NCBI GenBank assembly: GCA_029378245.1 | Contig: JARKIF010000019.1 | Coordinates: 744,001 to 808,000, forward strand | Length of the DNA: 64,000 bases | Reading direction: 5' to 3' | Origin: Roridomyces roridus | Taxonomy: Eukaryota; Basidiomycota; Agaricomycetes; Agaricales; Mycenaceae | Shown: positions 1 to 11,414 of the stretch, in pieces | How positions within the stretch are numbered: position 1 is the stretch's first letter | Layout of the letters: the number at the start of each line of letters is the position of its first letter | The notes under the pieces: model-generated | The model's input: the letters and a program-made list of their open reading frames with translations, nothing else | The model's database searches: none | What the model was told of the DNA's origin: nothing | Program-made: the position numbers and the translations under genes

Positions 1-1249
1 AGGTCCATTTGAAGTTTAGAATGTATGAATATATATGGCAGCTTCCAGAAAAATTGGAAAATTTTGTGGCATTCGAAATGGGTTGAACTCTGTGATGTAT
101 ACTGGTGTCCCTCAAAATCTGTATTCTCATAGCCACAGACAACATAGGCGGATTCCTGGCCAGGAAATTGGATCCACTGCTACTGCTGTAGACTTCTGCT
201 AGACAACCCGGACTGTTGTGGGTAAAACTCCTCTGTTGGCCTAGCATCTGACTACTTATTCCAGTATTGTTTTGTAAATATCTGGGTGATTTATCCCTTG
301 CATTCTCATTTCTGGACAAGGATACACACTTTCATGAGCTCTGGCTGCTATTTTTACAGTGCTACGTCTACTGGTGGCAGAAAGTCTAGATCTGAAGCAT
401 TTGTGCACTGTGATCTGACTTGATCGAAGCTTGATCAGTAATCATTAACCATCATCACATCTGTCGCATCACGCCAACTTGAAGTTGGTGCACAGCCACA
501 CAGCTAACTTTCTTTTTCCACTGTTCTTGCCTTAGTCAGATCCGGCCCGGGCAACTTCAAGCAAGTTCAAATCTTGGAAGTTCTCGTATCTGCCGTGCTT
601 GCAACGGCCCCTCTCCCCAAGTATTTACACTGCAGCGAAACAAAAGTCTTGGGCCATTACTGCTGCAATTTGAGTTGATATTCTGGATGGCCCTCCGAGT
701 GTCATTCAATGTGAGTTTGAATATCATCGTTTTTTTTTGGCATATGCGAGCGGCTGTCCGATTTACCATTTTTGGACCATTTTCACAAGCTGGGGCTTGC
801 TCCATCGTGTTCGCAGACCCAAAAAATGGGGGTAAGGGATATTTCTGATGCCATCACTTATCGAATTCCACGCTGTTTGTTTCACTGAGTGGTTAATGAC
901 TGTAATCGGTCTTTTGATTTTTGACGATCAATTTCCCGGTTCCAGTTTTTTTTGATGTGCAAACAAAACGTAAATGTCACGTGATATAAGGTGCACTGTC
1001 CTTGTTCAATTCCGGGCTCTGTATTTGTTTTTTCCTTTATTTTTTGTCTTCCCACTGATGTGTGCTTGTAGACGTGATGGTTAGGGGCATTCAATTTGTA
1101 TTCAAATTTCAATCTCTGCTTTTGCTTCACTAGCCGGAACTCGTGCTACACTATGATTCTAAATGAGTATCTGACAATTTGAATCTTCAACCCTTGTCGC
1201 CGTCGCTTGACCAACAAATATGGGTTTTTTGGTCCTGGCAACGTCCTGG
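1..1249. other. Region without recognisable gene
   Basis: I see AT-rich sequence with only short open frames that match nothing I know. There is no repeat shared with the rest of the window that I could find. Confidence 0.5.
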
Positions 1250-1420
1250 TGGCAGACTAAGCGATGATGCAATAATGTCCCGAGATTTAGCAACTCTACT
1301 GGTCCTTGTGGATTGCCTTTCAGGATCAGAGCAAGTGAAGACTCGGACTCATATGTTGTTATTGCTTGTTCCAGATCATTCAGACTGTCCAATTGAAGAG
1401 ACCGTTTTTTGCAAGCCGGT
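1250..1420 (-). pseudogene. Fragment of a fungal TPR-repeat protein
   Basis: A minus-strand open frame contains the segments LNDLEQAITTYE and VELLNLGTLLHHRL. These follow the pattern of the roughly 50-residue repeat (LGDLxDLxKAI...P..LNNLGxSLLxRF) of the tetratricopeptide arrays seen in large basidiomycete TPR/CHAT proteins. Only about one repeat is legible and no start or end of a gene is present. A second fragment of the same type lies at 4034-4483 on the same strand, with a hAT-type element and an LTR between them, so both may be pieces of one destroyed gene. The family call is by pattern only. Confidence 0.45.
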
Positions 1421-1936
1421 CCCAAGGGTAAGTAGTCATGCATCCAGGTTTGCCCCAATGATGTTGTGGAGCCAGAGACACAGCAGTACGGTGAAACGTC
1501 TGTAACTGCGCACCAGTGAAGTGTGAATGTGGAGCAGCAATGGCTGAGTCTGCGGAGTGCTACCCAAAAGGCAACAAACCCACAAAACCCCAACACCATA
1601 ACACCAACTACCAAAACATCCAACACCCCAGCCAGGGCCAGTCAACTTCGACTACGGTTGAGTTCGGGGTCACCCTAAAGTATATAGGTAAGATTGAACG
1701 TCCCGCTCGACTTCAAGCACACTCCGCGGAGCATACAGCTCACTTGATATCAACGGTTTGGTCTTTTGTTCAGCTTCTCGAACAAGTCCTCGGACCGACT
1801 AGATCTCTTTCAAGAGGCCTACTGCAAGGCTTTATACTCGAATACGACACAAGGGTTTGCAATGCAGCAATAGTCTTTTATTGTAGATTGAAAACACAAG
1901 TTCTCGAACCAGTTCGAGAAGTCGATGACCCGAGCC

Positions 1937-2681
1937 TAGGGAGCGGCACGAGTATCGAGTGCTGCGAATACTCGCGGCATTTCACTCGCGAGTACGAGTA
2001 TTCATACTCGCGAGTGGGTGGTGGCTGTGCTACTCGTGCGAGTGCGAGTATTGGTTTCCAAAAACCTTAGTACTCGCGAGTATTTGCCTGGCTACCGTAA
2101 GCTCACGGAACAGACCCAGATAGGCAATTTGATCACCGGCATCACTCGGCATGCCGGCATGTGGCAATCACTCCGTAATGTATGTCTATTCCTGTACAGA
2201 ATTCAATTTACCTATCAGTCACTACATGTTCATCAGGAGGAACAATAACGAAGCTCCGCAACCAACTGAGTGAGCAATCAGCCCATTCCACTGTGATGGT
2301 CAGCCAGTGGGCCAGTGACCTGGACTTGATAGCAGTTGATGAGTTTGAGAAGCAGCTTGCAGAGGGTTGGACACAGAACAAGAAGTGGAAGGCCCCTGCT
2401 GCAGCAGAAGCATCAGGATCAGTGAGAGTTATTGTCATTGATGATGATAGTACATAGCTTGGTAACTGAAATATATGATACTCATGAATAACTCACAAAT
2501 AATTTGCAACTCGCGAGTATTCCAACTCGTTGAGTGCAAGTACTTGCAACTCGCGAATACTCGCGAATATTGCTTACTAATACACGAATACTCGCCATCA
2601 ATACTCGTGCGAGTGCGAGTATGGTTTTCCCAACTTCTGCGAGTACTCATACTCGCGAGTGTATACTCGTGCCGCTCACTA
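1937..2681 (+). mobile_element. hAT-type non-autonomous element, family A, copy 1
   Basis: This is 745 bp with terminal inverted repeats, TAGGGAGCGGCACGAGTAT at the left and the complement of TAGTGAGCGGCACGAGTAT at the right. The flanks are CCCGAGCC (1929-1936) and CCTGAACC (2682-2689), a 6/8 match, read as a decayed 8-bp target duplication; both differences are transitions. Both ends are packed with the 10-bp palindrome ACTCGCGAGT and variants, as expected of subterminal transposase-binding repeats. Copies 2 (53376-54130) and 3 (55859-56613) are near-identical. This copy has one CATCACTCGG unit where the others have two, which explains the 10-bp length difference. Termini of the form TAGNG and 8-bp duplications are standard for hAT elements. 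Confidence 0.9.
2182..2457 (+). CDS. 91-residue ORF of hAT family A, possible transposase C-terminus
   Basis: The frame begins MSIPVQNSIYL, contains KLRNQLSEQSAHSTVMVSQW and ends in VIVIDDDST. The LRNQLS...W stretch resembles the C-terminal dimerisation segment of hAT transposases (pattern RNRLSPxxxxxLxxLxxW), but the DDE core, zinc finger and most of the protein are absent. The same frame is open, with the same length, in all three copies (53600-53875 minus, 56114-56389 plus). It could be the residue of a deleted transposase gene or a small protein in its own right. Confidence 0.45.
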   Translation: MSIPVQNSIYLSVTTCSSGGTITKLRNQLSEQSAHSTVMVSQWASDLDLIAVDEFEKQLAEGWTQNKKWKAPAAAEASGSVRVIVIDDDST

Positions 2682-2689
2682 CCTGAACC

Positions 2690-3020
2690 ACCAAGTCCCA
2701 ATTGACTCTGTTCCTGTTTATCATCGACCAAATCACACCAATTACAACCCCAATACAACATGGAGAGGAACTACAGAGCAGAGGGCAACCCACTACCCCT
2801 TAAGTATGCTTCTGCAGCTGACCCAGGTTAGACCAGAGCCCGGGTACCTTTAAATGCAAGTGTAGGAAGAGTAGTGCCCTTAGGAGACACACTCAATACA
2901 ACTCAAGAAGTCTATAAGTGCTTTTCTATTGCTACTACCAAGAAGAATGTAATCAACAAATCTCCGAGGAAGACACAAGACCACACCAATGCCCATGAGT
3001 CCCTAGAAGGGGGGGCATGA
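2690..3020. other. Possible internal 3' end of an LTR element
   Basis: No open frame is convincing. The stretch ends in a purine-rich run (about 3004-3016, AGAAGGGGGGG) directly before the putative LTR at 3021, which is where a polypurine tract would lie. Confidence 0.3.
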
Positions 3021-3342
3021 TGTGATCATGTACCCTCAGGTTCCGTGGGTTTATATACTTTTCTACATGATTGGGGCTTGTAAACTACTATTACTAAAGA
3101 TTGTCCTTTCCCTCGGGTGTGCATCACCCTGATTATGTCCTCGAGGCTATTTCCGGTTGACAACGTGTGTGTCATTCCTTGACAGCCCTTCTGATTGGTC
3201 CGACTCCGCCTTGGCGCAGATCCTGACATGCTAGCCATGACTGCGGTGAAACCCTGGGCCAACCCTGTGCCCTGGTCCAGACCGTGATGTCCGATCATCG
3301 CTTTGATCGTCTGCCGCAGCTCTGCTCCGTTCCGTGATCACA
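3021..3342 (+). mobile_element. Probable LTR of a retrotransposon
   Basis: The 322-bp segment begins TGTGATCATG and ends CGTGATCACA, so its ends are TG...CA with an inverted 8-mer (TGTGATCA/TGATCACA). A guanine-rich tract precedes it, as a polypurine tract precedes a 3' LTR. No target duplication is visible, which fits a 3' LTR attached to a truncated internal region. No coding capacity can be assigned to the neighbouring sequence. Confidence 0.5.
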
Positions 3343-4033
3343 TGGTCCCAACTTGATCAAACACTAGTACCAGTGCACGAGTTCGACTCGCCCACTTGTC
3401 ATTTCCTTTCTGGATGTCCAGAACAATTGGTAATATTGCCCCCAACTTGGCTATGTGAGCCCTGCTGTTTTGGTACCTTTACACTGACTTTGACCAGTCC
3501 ACGAGGTACCCCTCGGAGTCACTCTCATCTCTGAACCCAAAGTGCAAATGCAGCGCAACTCCGCGGCTCGAGTCCACATTGCTTGACAACCACTTGACAC
3601 ATTATCCAGCTGTAACAGCCACTTCATACATCATCTCGGACACTTCCGCGGAGGCCATCCCCTCCAAGGAAAGCACTCCCACTTGATTTAATACATCAAT
3701 CTCTGTGCAACTGCACGCCGACTCTAGAGAATACTTGATTGTACTCTCAACCAACACTGACTATTGTCTGGGCTTGTTAATCCTGCTTGATAACTGTATC
3801 TCCGCATATCTGAGTCCCCGTGGGAAGCCTATTCGAGTCACTACAACCGACTCCTGATCGAACAGCCAAGCGTAGTGTACTGGAAACTCTCTCAATGCAT
3901 CATGAACACATTTGAATAGCAGCTCGGAGCTCGGCTCTATTCCTATCATTCTACCACCGGATCGAGGGGTGCTGGTATGCGTACCAAATCTTGATTTTAC
4001 GCTGTTTACACGCCTGCGCGGATACCAGTCGTA
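3343..4033. other. Region without recognisable gene
   Basis: There are only short open frames. One on the minus strand (3761-3949) looks protein-like but I do not recognise it. Confidence 0.4.
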
Positions 4034-4483
4034 TCAACGGGATGCTGCAATTGCCTGGTTCATGTCACTAAGAGTACCAAGATGTTCTGAACGTAGGAAC
4101 AAGGATTTTGCAAGAGAATCTAACAGTAGGAATTTGTCAGGTTCATTGTCTGGCATCAGTGTCACAGCAGCTTCATTCCTCAATACAGCCTCATTGATAT
4201 CATTTGTATCCCCACATTTTGCAAAGCGCCACCTGAAGAAATCTCCTGAAGATCTCAATTGTAAAACTTTCAAAGCTGGCTGATCATCTGGAGTGAGGTC
4301 CAGAGCAGCTGTTGTGATGCATAGAAATTGCTGCATATCCTCAGTCATGCCCAATTCTACAAAACGATAACCAAGTGCAGTCCCAAGTGATCTCATGATA
4401 TTAATTTTCTCCAGAGAATTGTCAGGCAGGAGAGTCCGATGCCCACTGTCCGGCGGCCTGTATGATGTTCGGAGATGCAGCAT
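4034..4483 (-). pseudogene. TPR-repeat (TPR/CHAT-type) protein fragment
   Basis: The 149-residue frame holds two to three degenerate repeats: LGTALGYRFVELGMTEDM, then DINEAVLRNEAAVTLMPDN with DKFLLLDSLAKSLFLRSEHL, then LSDMNQAI. This is the register of the tandem TPR arrays of basidiomycete TPR/CHAT proteins, which are often a thousand residues or more. Here the frame starts and stops abruptly, so it is a fragment. No CHAT peptidase motif is visible nearby. The fragment at 1250-1420 is on the same strand and could be a downstream part of the same former gene. Confidence 0.55.
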
Positions 4484-5456
4484 TGCTCTCCCCGATCTGT
4501 CGTGGTTTTAATCTGACTTCCGTTACCAGTGGTGTACAATCTCAACTGCAAGTTTTCAACAAAGCACTCATTGCAGCTTGAAGGACTCGGAGAGTTCACG
4601 CTCTCCTCTACTGCTCATGAAGGAAGGTATTTCGCTCTGGTTGATTCGCTGAACATCGAATATGAGCCTGCTTTCAGCACATATCTTAGATACCTTCAAC
4701 ATGGCAATTCCGAGTCCTCTGTACGTCCCCGGCCTTTAAGCTGTAAGCTGTGGGCCGGTCAGTGGTTCGATTCCACCCGAAGATATTATGGTTCTGTAAA
4801 GTTTCTACACATTTTTTTTGTTCAACCGTCAATGGCGCTCCTGAGCCCACGGAATATTTGCATGCTACACGGCCCTCGTTCAATAGGAAGCTCGGGATCA
4901 AACACAAAAGGATAGTTGGTTGGAGGGTGATGATTGGGATTGAACTTCCTTCGCAATCGTGGCTTCGTCCTGCGTTAGCATTCCAAGTTGGGCGCCTCCG
5001 TTTGTAGCAGAAGTACCAGGGAAAATAGTCGTCAAGTAGATTCAACTCAGATCCAACTTGTCGCGAGCCGAAGAAGATGAAGGTTCTGAGCAAGAGGCAC
5101 AATCACAGTACATCAACGAAATCATTGACTTGTAGTTTATTCCAGTATTCTGGCAGGTACATACATGGAGAAGACAACCTGGTAGTACTCCTGGGCATGG
5201 GATGCAATATGTATGCGAAAATGTACAGTAATGATAATGATAGGGATGGGATGCATATGCGAGGGGAGTGGGTAGTAGTAGGTACAAGACGTGCAGTGTA
5301 GGATAAGTATCAGGATGAGAATGAGGGGAAGAGAGAGAAATAAGAAACTATTTACATATCTATAACTTTAATATAGGACAGCGAAATGCAGAGCGGAATG
5401 AGTTTTGCAGAGCAAAGGCGGAAAGGGATCAGAAAGGAGGGGCAGTCAAAATGGAA
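4484..5456. other. Intergenic; one SINE-like repeat
   Basis: No gene is recognised. A tRNA-like B-box repeat is listed separately at 4735-4835. The rest is AT-rich sequence 3' of the metacaspase gene. Confidence 0.4.
4735..4835 (+). repeat. tRNA-derived SINE-like repeat
   Basis: GGTTCGATTCC at 4764-4774 fits the polymerase III B-box/T-arm consensus GGTTCGANTCC, and a T-run follows about 45 nt later (4811-4818). The same arrangement recurs at about fifteen other places between 9 and 30 kb. No cloverleaf with a 7-bp acceptor stem can be folded, so it is not a tRNA gene. Confidence 0.5.
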
Positions 5457-8231
5457 TCAAATTGTAAACGGCCTCTCCATATCCAACGGCTTATGACTAG
5501 CCAACTGCGGATCCTGGAAATTATCCATATCACACACGGCAGGGTCCAACGAGTCGAGGAACCCGCCCGATTTGGCTTTATATTTATTCATCGGCGGCCG
5601 TGGGTCCAGGACGACGTCGACGTCGACACCGCTGTCAGCGACGGTGAGCGCGCTGTCGTCGTCCTCGCTGGCACCGTCCTTGGCCAAAGAGCGCGCAGGT
5701 GGCTGATGCCCGCCGTGCTTTTTTTGTAGACGCTCGAGGTAGGCTGCGTAGCGCTTGCACTCGCGCTTGTACCGACGCGTGTCGATGTGGCGTTTCAGCG
5801 ACATGTTGTGCATGGCGTGACTAGAGGAGAGTCGTCAGCCACTGCTGCTATTCCAGCAAAAGAAGGAAGGAAGGAAGGGTGGGAAGGAAGGAAGGAGGGG
5901 AACACACACCTAACGCTCGCCAGCAAAGCCCTATAAGTAGGGTGCGGATCCTTCTCCAGTATCCTCACCAACTCGCGCGTCATACTCCCACCATCCGCGT
6001 CCTCCCAGCTCAGCTGCGAGTCTTTGCAAGACGCCAGCGAGATCTATCGTCAGTCAGTCGTCAAGCACATGTAGAAGTAAGCAGCGGAAACTCACCACCT
6101 CGGCCTTCTCCTCCAAATCCTCTTCCAAATGCCCATGCTCAGCATCCCGACAATGCGTACCCTGACAAAGCCATACAGGCTCGGGGCTCTCGCACGCGCG
6201 GTCAACCGCAGACGGACCGTCCTCGAGCCATGATGTGGGGCGGTGCGTAGTGGTGGTGTCGACGCGCAGCCCGGATTCGCGGGTAGGAGGAGGAACGGGA
6301 GGAACATTCTCCTTGCCCACTGCAACCGAGACTGCACGAGCACGCACGACCGCCGTGCGACGCTGGGTCCCCTCTGCCCCCGTCCCCTCAAGCCCCACAT
6401 CCACGCTGGCCTCCCGGTTCTCCTTCTCCTTCGACACCGACCCCGCGCGGGACGTAAAGCCTGTATTGAGTGAGAACGACCCAGAGCGGGAGAGCGAGCC
6501 AAATAGTGCGAGGGAGGAGCGTTTTCGTCTCTTGGGGCCCTTCTCCTCGACCGGGGAGGTAGCAGCAAGCACCTCCTCCGTCGCTGCCCTTTTCAGACCC
6601 TCTTGCTGCTGCTTCGCCTCCCCGCCCAGAATACCACTCCCAACACCGCTGGACCCAAGATCCAATTCATCAATCTCCGTCCGATATGCCCTCACGCCCA
6701 TCTTACTCGTCCTCGTCGCCTCGTAGATCCGGCGCGTAGCCACCATCGGCGGGCGGTCCACTTGCTCCTCCTCCTCCTCCTCCTCCTCCTGGATTGTAGG
6801 GCTGCCCGGTCGGGTGGGGACGAGTCCATCTGTGGGGGAAGTAGCAGAGGGGGGAGGGATGGAGGAGAGGGGAGAGGATGTAGCGGGTACGGAGGACTCG
6901 GGGAGTGGGAACGGGCCAGATAAGAGCTGAGCTAGCTGCCGCATCTCGCGAGTCGCCCGCTTGGTGGCGCGTTTCGTCGACTTGGCTTGCTGGGACGCAG
7001 TGAGGGCGAAAGGTGAGCTGGCCGTGGGAGCGCCAGTGGTAACGGGGGAGGTCGAGGTCGTGAGCATGGTGTTGGAGCGGGTGACGACGGGGGAGGTGGA
7101 TTGTGGAGAGAGCGGGAGGAGGGGGAGGGCTAGGCGGCGCACTGGGTCGAGCGTCAGCAGGCAGACGATGGATGCGAGAGAAAGGAGTCGAGAGGAGGGC
7201 ACCAGGACAGGTGCCTTGCCTTGGGCGGCATAGGCGCTGAGACACATCTCCAAGGCCATGAATCTGCACGTGTATGGTGCACCAGGACCACTCCCCGAGA
7301 ACAGAAGTTAAAGAAGTAGACGCACCATTAGCATTCCACCTCTCATCACTCCTCCTCCTCCCCTTCGAGATCCACGGCACATACACGCGATTACAGCGAA
7401 AATGGGCTAAATCTGCACTCGGTCAGCATCGCTCGGAAACCAAGTGGTACGAGAGGGAGGGAGGATGACGCACCCAACAGACTGGCACTATGGCATGAAT
7501 CGAATACCGCTACCAAGGAGGAACCGACGGGGAGTGCGTCGACGAGATGGCGGCGGAGTTCCTAGATGGGGTGTTAGTCGGAGAGATTGAAGGATGAAAA
7601 ACAGACGCACGTTATCCATGATCTTGTTGTCGTCGCCGTCCGACGGGACCAAGCCTGTACACGATCGCGATCAGCTTCACGGACCACGGAAGAAAAGAAA
7701 AGGGAAGCGAACGCACACTCGTCCATTCCATCCTCCTCGCTATTCGACCGGTTCTCCATCTGCGTTGTGTGCCCGCAGTCTACGCTCCGGGTAAGCTGTG
7801 TACAGAGATAGGGAGGGGAGGAGACGCACAATGGAAGAAAAACCGATCTCCCTTCTTCGCCCCGCGCACCAAATCACCAATCGCACGAAGCTGCCCAGCC
7901 CAAATGTCAGCCTCGGCACCAAGAAAGCACGAAGCCGACGCACGATATTAACCCTCGTAGGCTGCAGCCCCACACCCTCATCATCGAGCAGCACGACAAT
8001 ATCACCCACAGCATACCCGTACTTCTCGATCAACAACTTGTGCATCCGGCGCACGTCGGCGTGCGGTCCTTTGAGCGGGGTTTGCCCGCTCGAGAGAGAG
8101 CCTTGATAACTTATCCCGATGAGGAGCGCCCGCCTCTTGGGCGGGGCTGGGGCTGGGGCGACTTTCGGCGGCTTTTCCGGGACGGGGACTCGCCGGGAGT
8201 GGCTGAGGACGAGGGGGCGTCCGATTTTCAT
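5457..8231 (-). CDS. Type I metacaspase (caspase-like cysteine peptidase)
   Basis: Nine exons by eye: 8231-7944, 7890-7830, 7779-7717, 7654-7611, 7561-7474, 7406-7326, 7141-6096, 6043-5910, 5820-5457, giving 722 codons with all phases consistent. Metacaspases cleave after Arg/Lys and act in stress responses and programmed cell death in the cytosol. The p20 part begins with RRALLIGISYQG. The catalytic His (about residue 120) lies in FFFHYCGHTTQ and the catalytic Cys (about 175) in VFDSCHSASLL, followed by HFRCNRVYVPW. The p10 part follows near residue 555 (VISLASCKDSQLSWED, then HPTYRALLASV and MHNMSLKRH). Exon 7 supplies about 350 low-complexity residues (Ser/Pro, a Glu run, KRRKR) between p20 and p10, much longer than usual for the family. 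Most donors read GTGCGT. Least certain is the start of exon 7, chosen because CCCAG/TGCG keeps frame and has CTGAC as branch site. Confidence 0.88.
5862..5900. repeat. GGAA-type microsatellite in the last metacaspase intron
   Basis: Tandem GAAGG/GGAA units fill much of the 89-nt intron between the last two metacaspase exons. On the coding strand this is a polypyrimidine tract. Confidence 0.7.
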
Positions 8232-9214
8232 CGCCCAGTGGTGAAGGAGGAGGGTGTATCGCTAGGCGGGAAGGGGAAAAGGACATACGCCCCGGTAGCA
8301 AAGAGTCCTTTTTAACCAGAGATGGTATGGGATGGAGAAAGAAAATCTAGAAGACAGGCATCGCAAACCTGTTCAGGCCCGGGAACGTGCCAGTGATTTG
8401 ATCTCGAATTTATCAGCCTCCGTGGTGATCTGGCTCCCGAAACGAATGATCTGCCCTTCGCGACGCCGGTTGCCCTCTGATTGCGGTGCGGTGGATCTAC
8501 ATCCAGAAGTGCCTCGTCTAATTGCTGCTCGAGGTTGACTGGGGGCGAAGAAAAAATGGATTCCCATGCAATAGAGACTTGGCAGGCGGATGGCAGCCGG
8601 CGTATCAAGCGAGCAACGGAACGTTACAGATCCCAATCTTTCGGCGACTCACCCGCGATCCTGGTCAAGCACTGCACTTTTGAATGACGTCGGGTGTGCA
8701 TAAAAATGGGCAAAACCTGTGCGAAGGGGTCCAGGACTTCGAGTCATTTCAATGCGGGAGACGGAAAGCCCATTAGCGCCAGGCCGGGAGTCGTACGAAA
8801 AAGTTGATCAGCTCACTGGCAAGCGGGATGAGGGCATACGATCCGCCACTGACTCGTTGCTCCCGTCGATGCCCGCGGGTCCGGTTTCAGCTTTTGACAG
8901 TGACTCGTCAGGCAAGACGAAATTGGGATTGGAATCAAGAATCAAGAAAGCGTTCATGCCCACATCCATTTGACGGGAGATGAAGGGGCTGAAGATTGCT
9001 CGGTGCGTCGGGGGAAGGCAAGGAGAACAATAGGGGAATCACGGTGATGTATGACGCGGATCATCTGCGGCACCCCATATCAATCAAGATTCAAGAACCG
9101 GAAGCGATTCAAAAGGCGAAGTTCAAGTAGTACTTACATCTGGACCTACATTATTCGAGATAGTTGCAGGCAACGCGGGAGCATCACCGTCCTCGAGTGA
9201 AGACACCTGCCACT

Positions 9215-9480
9215 GGCAGCAATCAGCGGTTCGAGTCCACTGGGACACATCAAGTAACAAGTTCTGAAGAATTTTTATCGAAACTCTCCAGTGCCTTCTG
9301 AAATACAATTCCGCGCCGATGCCTACACCAACGACTCAAAAAGTCTCCAGTCGACGGCAGGAAACGGGTTCCAGACCTACGCGTTCCAGACCTACGCCCC
9401 GCGCGGGCGTAGTACTTGAGCAGATCGCTCGAGGGTTCAATTCCCCCTGGACTTGTGACAACTTGCTGTCCTTGTTTTTG
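9215..9480 (+). repeat. Two SINE-like B-box repeats
   Basis: GGTTCGAGTCC at 9228-9238 and GGTTCAATTCC at 9434-9444 both fit the B-box consensus on the plus strand. Each is followed within 40 nt by T-rich sequence (an ATTTTTA run; tandem TTGTTTTTGTTCGTCC units). Confidence 0.4.
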
Positions 9481-9689
9481 TTCGTCCTTGTTTTTGTTCG
9501 TCCTTACAACGAGGCTCACCAAGATCGTAACATCCAAGTTCTTCGAGTTCGATCAAAACACAAGAGTTTTCGCTGTGGTTCATGGATCCGCGGCCGTGAT
9601 TCCGTACATAATACGTATGATTCAGCAAGGGCTCAGGGCTCACTTCAACTGCCAGTACTGTGTACCTCCCTGAGATGGCCGTCTGTATC

Positions 9690-9830
9690 ACACATGTGCG
9701 CCCATGGCACGCCCACGAGATGGCCGGTGGTTTGAATCCACTCAAAGACATTCCACGCTTGGGCCCCTCCTTTTTTTCGCCTCATTTGTGAGATTCAACC
9801 GGCGTGGATCGCGGACACACGTCAAGCTTC
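9690..9830 (+). repeat. SINE-like repeat with conserved T-run tail
   Basis: The B-box variant GGTTTGAATCC is at 9729-9739. About 35 nt later comes TTTTTTTCGCCTCATTTGTG (9770-9789), followed by a TTCAACCGGC motif. Versions of this tail recur at about 10200-10240 and 17122-17160, so the tail belongs to the repeat family. Confidence 0.5.
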
Positions 9831-9849
9831 GAAATAAAAAGAGCACAAG

Positions 9850-9930
9850 GCCTCATCTGATTAGACACCGGGATTCGAACCCAAGCGTTCTGAACCGATA
9901 CTCGACCGAGGATTTGAACTGCTGCTTCGC
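9850..9930 (-). repeat. SINE-like repeat, minus strand
   Basis: GGATTCGAACC at 9871-9881 is the reverse complement of the B-box GGTTCGAATCC. It is enclosed by a 5-bp T-stem, but no acceptor stem is present. Confidence 0.4.
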
Positions 9931-10199
9931 TTCGGTGGTTGGCAGTGCTTGCCACACTCCAGACAAAGGTCAGCTACTAGGTTCAATATCTACCGGTTTG
10001 AATTTAAATAATGCCAGGTCAACCCTGCGAACTGCTCACCAGTTCCACAAATCAACGACCAAGGCCTTCGAATTTGATCAAAACACAAGGGGATTTTCTC
10101 TGTGGCTCCAGCTGGTTCCGTATGCGTACCCCTGACATGGCCCGTCCAACGCGAGACGGCCGACTCCACTCACAGACATTGCACGCCTCAGTGAACACT

Positions 10200-10420
10200 T
10201 TTTTGGCCTCATTTGCGGGATTCAACCGGCTTGCATGCTGTTTTCAAATTTCACCAGCCGACCAAGTGTATTACTGGCGCACAAGCTTTTGCCTGGAATT
10301 GAAATATGAAAACGGAAGAGAGCAACTCTCCTATGAGAACACTGGGATTCGAACCCAAGCTTTTGAACCGCCAGTACTTCGGTGGTGCTACTTGTCCACC
10401 AGGGTCCGGAGCTTGGAAAT
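10200..10420 (-). repeat. SINE-like repeat, minus strand, plus tail fragment
   Basis: GGATTCGAACC at 10345-10355 is a reversed B-box. A plus-strand tail (T-run, GGCCTCATTTGCGGGATTC) lies at about 10200-10224, so two repeat pieces seem to abut. Confidence 0.4.
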
Positions 10421-11414
10421 GGGATCAAATATTTGCAGAAGAATCTCTCCTCGGTGGGCGTGGGCCGGATATCGCAGCTCGCCCGAATCGATGCATATGA
10501 TTATCTAGGATTCGATTCCTTCGAAGTCTTGTCGAAGTCCCAGCTTTCGAAAATGGACGCAGGCCGTAGACTCGGCAAGGCATCACTGACGGCCGTAGTG
10601 ATGACACTGATCAGATCACCTTGTCTCTTCTTCCCCCATGTCTCTCCCGGAGTACGACCCCTCGCTCTCTTCGATCCTGAGTCAACTTTCTTCGGGTCCG
10701 ACTCCTCAGCGGGGCGCCCCGAAACTTATGAGTCGATTAGGGTCTCGGCATCTGCTCGGTCTCGGGAATATTATTTAGAATCATTCCAACCAGTGGCAAC
10801 AGAGGTCCTTGCCACCTTAAGTGCACAGGAAGATGGGACGTGTAAAGATTTCGCCCAGATTGGACTCCTCTAATTCTCCCTGGAAGCGGCGGTTCCGAGT
10901 CGAGTCCACCGAGGTCCGGGAGACATAAGTAGCTGTACTCCAGTCTCCGCGGAGGCCGGGTGCGACGCGCTGAAAATGCGGTGGGTGTCAGGTGAGGTGT
11001 GTTTTTGCTCAGCCCTTTTTCGTGTGCGCCGCGGTTGACTTTGAAGTTTCAACTTGTTTGAAAACAGGTACTGCCATGATAAATGCGAGAAGAAGCGTCA
11101 CAGAACTACATCGGGATGTTGGTAAAACCTGTAGGGCCGCCTGATTGACGTGGAACTATATCGACTTTTTGGAATCTTGGGAATCCAATATGTGTGCGAG
11201 CTTCGAATACTCTCGTCAACCCTGTTTCGATTCCAGGTGCTTTTTTTTCAAGCCGAGTTCAAACACACCCTTGTGACTAGTACTTAACGCTCGTTACGCT
11301 GCAGCCTTCGTGATAGGTCATATGACCGCGCGTCGGCGCGAGACGCCGGATCACTGGCAGTGCCAGCTCACCGCTCACTTTTCAAGCCACCTCCACTTCC
11401 ATCCAACAGACACG

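Larger units (their letters stand above)
8232..11414. other. Intergenic region with SINE-like repeats
   Basis: It holds the upstream region of the metacaspase and several tRNA-like repeats (listed separately). I could not support a gene. A 10639-10780 frame beginning MSLPEYDPSLSS stops after 47 codons, and a sequence near 18619 resembles its start. Confidence 0.4.

Noticed and set aside
6703..7386. 227-codon minus-strand frame overlapping metacaspase exon 7
   Set aside because: Its first part is metacaspase exon 6 read through an intron; the rest is a frame shadow of exon 7.
10639..10780. Short gene starting MSLPEYDPS
   Set aside because: It stops after 47 codons, there is no splice continuation, and a similar start at 18619 stops after 7 codons; probably a repeat or relic.
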